Source: Altibacter sp. HG106 (GTDB lineage: Bacteria > Bacteroidota > Bacteroidia > Flavobacteriales > Flavobacteriaceae). From it: a stretch of DNA of 64,000 bases. The DNA lies in contig NZ_JAQQTD010000002.1 of the NCBI RefSeq assembly GCF_028561755.1, forward strand, positions 310,001 to 374,000. Reading direction: 5' to 3'. Position numbers and translations under genes: made by a program. Shown piece after piece: positions 60,983-64,000 of this stretch (positions within the stretch are counted from its first letter, which is position 1; every line of letters starts with the position of its first letter). The notes beneath the pieces are model-generated. The model worked only from the letters and a program-made list of their open reading frames with translations. It did no database searches and was not told where the DNA came from.

Positions 60983-61959
60983 TAGTCTAAGGATTGGTTT
61001 TCTTGCTGTGACTTCTCTAAAAGTACGGCAAATTCTTCAGCCGTTAGGTTTCCGTAGTAGAAATTAATCGGATTGATACGTTCCCCATCCTTGAACACTT
61101 CATAATGTAAATGCGGGGCTTCACTTCGTCCGGTACTTCCTACAAATCCAATAAGATCGCCGCGTTTTACTTTTTGCCCCTGGCGAACATTGTATTTGTA
61201 AAGATGGGCGTAAAGGCTCTCGTAGCCAAAGCCGTGCTCGATGCGAATGTGGTTTCCATAGCCCGAAGCGGTATTGTCGGCTCGACTCACAACACCGTCT
61301 CCCGAAGCATAAATTGGCGTCCCACGGGGCGCCGTGAAGTCCATTCCCCAATGGAATTTACGCGCCTTGGTAAAAGGATCGGTTCGATATCCGTAGCCAG
61401 AAGCCATACGCGTTAGGTCTTCGTTTCTCACGGGTTGAATCGCCGGAATAGCGGCTAATAATTTCTCTTTATTTTCGGCGAGTTGTGCAATCTCATCTAG
61501 GGACCGCGATTGGACCACAATTTGCTTGGTTAGAATATCAATACGTTTGTGTGCATTAACGACCAACTTCGAATTGTCAAAACCTTCCAGCTCCTGATAG
61601 CGATTTACTCCGCCAAACCCGGCTTTACGCTGATTTTCAGGAATCGGATTGGCTTCAAAATACACACGGTATAAATTATTATCGCGATCTGCCAACTGAT
61701 CCAAGACGGTTTCGGCCTGGTCCATCTTACGGTTTAACAGCTCGTATTGCAGCTCCATATTGGCCAATTCGCGTTTTAAGGCCTTTTCTTTGGGCGTTTC
61801 TACATACGGAAGGTTGAGGTAGATCACCAAAAGCACGAATCCGCTTAAGAAGATTCCTAAGAGACTCAACAGTACAATACCCAATTTTCTACCTTTTTTC
61901 TGTTCGATTTTTCGGTACGAAAGGGTTTCGCTATCGTAGTAATATTTGACTTTAGACAT
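60982..61959 (-). CDS. M23-family metallopeptidase (LytM/NlpD-type)
   Basis: A 325-residue peptidoglycan endopeptidase. One N-terminal helix (residues about 27-49), a coiled coil (EKALKRELANMELQYELLNR), and a C-terminal LytM domain (about 190-300) with HWGMDFTAPRGTPIYASGDG (zinc His and Asp) and SEAPHLHYEVF. Periplasmic, anchored to the inner membrane. It shares a transcript with the MerR gene; a -7 box lies at 62021-62028. Confidence 0.92.
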   Translation of the reverse strand: MSKVKYYYDSETLSYRKIEQKKGRKLGIVLLSLLGIFLSGFVLLVIYLNLPYVETPKEKALKRELANMELQYELLNRKMDQAETVLDQLADRDNNLYRVYFEANPIPENQRKAGFGGVNRYQELEGFDNSKLVVNAHKRIDILTKQIVVQSRSLDEIAQLAENKEKLLAAIPAIQPVRNEDLTRMASGYGYRTDPFTKARKFHWGMDFTAPRGTPIYASGDGVVSRADNTASGYGNHIRIEHGFGYESLYAHLYKYNVRQGQKVKRGDLIGFVGSTGRSEAPHLHYEVFKDGERINPINFYYGNLTAEEFAVLLEKSQQENQSLD

Positions 61960-61974
61960 ACGCTAAAAAAGTCC

Positions 61975-61982
61975 TATTTTTG
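61975..61982 (+). promoter_or_regulatory. -7 box TATTTTTG for alaS
   Basis: Full TAnnTTTG match, about 97 bases before the alaS ATG, so the leader would be about 90 nt long. No tRNA-sensing T-box was seen. Confidence 0.45.
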
Positions 61983-62020
61983 CGGTTGATTGAACACGAC
62001 GTTCAGAAGCTAACGCATTG

Positions 62021-62028
62021 CAAAGATA
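62021..62028 (-). promoter_or_regulatory. -7 box TATCTTTG for the M23-MerR operon
   Basis: On the minus strand a full TAnnTTTG match, 61 bases before the M23 ATG; inside the alaS leader, so the two promoters point at each other across about 40 bases. Confidence 0.45.
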
Positions 62029-62078
62029 AAAATTGTTTGCATTGTAGGAGAAAACGTCATTTTTAAGCTGTTTTACCT

Positions 62079-64000
62079 ATGAATTCCAACGATATACGTA
62101 GTCGGTTTTTAGACTTTTTTAAATCGAAGTCACATACCATTGTCCCCTCGGCCCCAATGGTGATGAAAAACGACCCCACGCTGATGTTTACCAATGCCGG
62201 TATGAATCAGTTTAAAGAATATTTTTTAGGGAATAAAGAATCGAAGGATGTCCGTATTACCGATACGCAAAAGTGTTTGCGCGTAAGCGGAAAACACAAC
62301 GATCTGGAAGAGGTGGGGATGGATACCTATCATCACACCATGTTCGAGATGCTGGGCAATTGGAGTTTTGGAGATTATTTTAAAGAAGAGGCGATTGCCT
62401 GGGCGTGGGAGTTACTCACAGAAGTTTTCCAAATGGATCCTTCGATGCTTTACGTTACTATTTTTGAAGGGGATGCTTCGGAAGGACTGGAACGCGATAC
62501 CGAAGCCTTCAATTTTTGGAAACAATGGGTGCCGGAAGAACGAATTCTATTAGGCAATAAAAAAGATAATTTTTGGGAAATGGGCGAACAAGGCCCCTGT
62601 GGCCCCTGTAGTGAGATTCATGTTGATATCCGTTCCGAAGAAGAAAAAAAGAAAACACCGGGAGCTGATTTAGTGAATCAAGACCATCCACAAGTAGTGG
62701 AGATCTGGAACCTGGTTTTTATGCAGTTCAACCGAAAGGCCAACGGTAGTCTCGAGCCTTTACCCGCGCAACATGTAGACACCGGCATGGGTTTCGAACG
62801 TTTGTGTATGGTGTTGCAAGGCAAACAAAGTAATTATGACACGGATGTCTTTACGCCCTTAATTCGCGAGATCGAAGCCATCACGAACAGTACCTACGGA
62901 AAGGACGAAAAAATCGATATCGCCATTCGTGTGATTGCCGACCACGTTCGGGCGGTGGCATTTTCGATTGCCGATGGACAATTACCTAGTAACAATGGAG
63001 CAGGCTATGTGATTCGCCGAATTTTACGACGTGCCATTCGGTATGGCTTCACCTTCCTCGACCAACAGCAACCTTTCATTTATAAATTGACAGAAACCTT
63101 GGTCAAGCAAATGGGCGATGCGTTTCCGGAACTTCGGAAAGAAAAGAACCTGATCGTGAATGTGATTCGCGAGGAGGAAGCCTCCTTCTTACGAACCCTG
63201 GATCAAGGATTGGTATTGCTGGAGAATATCATTCAAGGGGCTTCCGATAAGGAGATCTCCGGAACAAAAGTGTTCGAACTGTATGATACCTATGGATTTC
63301 CTGATGACCTAACCGGGCTGATTCTTCGTGAGCGCGGATATCACTACGATAAGCAGGCATTCGATGCAGCATTGCAAAAGCAGAAAGATCGTTCGCGTTC
63401 TGCTGCGAAGGTGCAAACGGGAGATTGGGTGATCTTGGAAGAGGACGCGGAAGAAGAATTTATTGGCTATGATAGTCTGGAAACTTCGGTTCGGATTACC
63501 CGGTATCGAAAAACAGAAAGTAAGAAAGAAGGCGAAGTGTATCAATTGGTTTTCAACTTAACACCGTTTTATCCGGAAGGAGGCGGACAGGTTGGAGATA
63601 AGGGGTATCTGCAAGCGCCAAACGGAGAGGTGGTCTATATTGTAGACACCAAAAAAGAGAACAACCTGATCATCCATTTTGCCAAGAACCTTCCTCGAAA
63701 TCCCGAGGAGACCTTTAAAGCGGTGGTGGACGCTAAACAACGATCACGAACGGCTTCCAATCACACCGCGACGCATTTATTACATCAAGCGCTTCGGAAT
63801 GTGCTAGGGGAACACGTAGAACAGAAAGGATCGATGGTACACAGCAGAAACCTGCGATTCGACTTTTCGCATTTCAGCAAGGTTTCCGAAGAAGAACTCA
63901 AAACCGTAGAAGATTTTGTGAATGCGCGAATTCGGGAAGGGTTAGCGCTTCAGGAACAACGCAATCAACCGTATCAAGAAGCATTAAATGAGGGGGCCAT
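62079..64000 (+). CDS. alaS: Alanyl-tRNA synthetase, 3' part outside window
   Basis: About 640 residues are in the window, of roughly 870 expected. [20 protein letters not shown] opens the class II catalytic core; [46 protein letters not shown] (motif) and [12 protein letters not shown] (motif 3) follow. After about residue 460 the editing domain begins ([15 protein letters not shown]), with the metal-binding [11 protein letters not shown]. Cytoplasmic aminoacylation of tRNA-Ala plus editing of Ser/Gly. Start ATG 62079. Confidence 0.97.
   Translation, partial: MNSNDIRSRFLDFFKSKSHTIVPSAPMVMKNDPTLMFTNAGMNQFKEYFLGNKESKDVRITDTQKCLRVSGKHNDLEEVGMDTYHHTMFEMLGNWSFGDYFKEEAIAWAWELLTEVFQMDPSMLYVTIFEGDASEGLERDTEAFNFWKQWVPEERILLGNKKDNFWEMGEQGPCGPCSEIHVDIRSEEEKKKTPGADLVNQDHPQVVEIWNLVFMQFNRKANGSLEPLPAQHVDTGMGFERLCMVLQGKQSNYDTDVFTPLIREIEAITNSTYGKDEKIDIAIRVIADHVRAVAFSIADGQLPSNNGAGYVIRRILRRAIRYGFTFLDQQQPFIYKLTETLVKQMGDAFPELRKEKNLIVNVIREEEASFLRTLDQGLVLLENIIQGASDKEISGTKVFELYDTYGFPDDLTGLILRERGYHYDKQAFDAALQKQKDRSRSAAKVQTGDWVILEEDAEEEFIGYDSLETSVRITRYRKTESKKEGEVYQLVFNLTPFYPEGGGQVGDKGYLQAPNGEVVYIVDTKKENNLIIHFAKNLPRNPEETFKAVVDAKQRSRTASNHTATHLLHQALRNVLGEHVEQKGSMVHSRNLRFDFSHFSKVSEEELKTVEDFVNARIREGLALQEQRNQPYQEALNEGA

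Overview
The window is a chromosomal segment of a member of the Bacteroidota, most likely the family Flavobacteriaceae. The evidence is the type IX secretion/gliding cluster gldKLMN, the exosortase variant XrtF with its flavobacterial partner protein, a fused CcoN-CcoO cbb3 oxidase subunit, a GroEL with a GGM-type tail, and the many -7 boxes of the form TAnnTTTG, which are the promoter signature of this phylum. No rRNA, IS element, prophage or CRISPR array is visible; almost everything is core or lineage-core gene content.

Layout. 1-5.1 kb: 5'-part of purH (minus), an orphan MacB-type permease, a GAF-type methionine sulfoxide reductase, and the xrtF locus (exosortase, associated membrane protein, DUF3347 lipoprotein), then a tiny lysine-rich protein. 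5.1-12.9 kb (minus): an RDD protein and a secreted protein, groES-groEL, then secG, a TPR protein, lptE, a sigma-54 activator and miaB. 13-22.4 kb (plus): a membrane protein, topA, a degenerate arginase-fold protein and gldKLMN. 22.5-34 kb: FAD oxidoreductase, DUF983 protein, ABC-F ATPase, an RND efflux operon (adaptor, pump, TolC), a patatin-like phospholipase, a CPXCG zinc-ribbon protein and a SpoIIAA-like protein. 34-38.6 kb: a large membrane-anchored protein, initiator tRNA-Met, a broken GIY-YIG gene, a fatty-acid-hydroxylase-family protein and a persulfide-dioxygenase/rhodanese fusion.

38.6-52.7 kb is the most interesting part: a micro-oxic respiration island. It holds a tandem universal stress protein, an Fnr-type regulator, the copper P-type ATPase CcoI, CcoS, CcoNO, CcoQ, CcoP, a cupin-like protein, CcoG, a small Cys-rich protein, CcoH, a SafE-like membrane protein, two mini membrane proteins, and on the other strand hemN with a coupled membrane protein. 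Four transcription units here (usp, ccoI, ccoS-ccoNOQP, and the hemN pair) each carry the same 14-base palindrome, CTGACAAAAGTCAT or one base off, exactly 23 bases upstream of a -7 box. This looks like a coherent regulon of the neighbouring Fnr-type protein, with the site in class II position (near -41) and replacing the -33 element. The regulator keeps three of the four FNR cluster cysteines; the fourth position is Asn.

52.7-64 kb: DUF5694 and FG-GAP secreted proteins, a DinB-like protein, era and der GTPases, a secreted protein, the LemA-TPM-TPM set with MerR and M23 proteins, and the 5' part of alaS. Two diverged copies of an intergenic repeat lie in opposite orientation about 7.8 kb apart (one inside the cco operon, one between era and der), and an 83-bp direct repeat duplicates the 3' end of a TPM gene.
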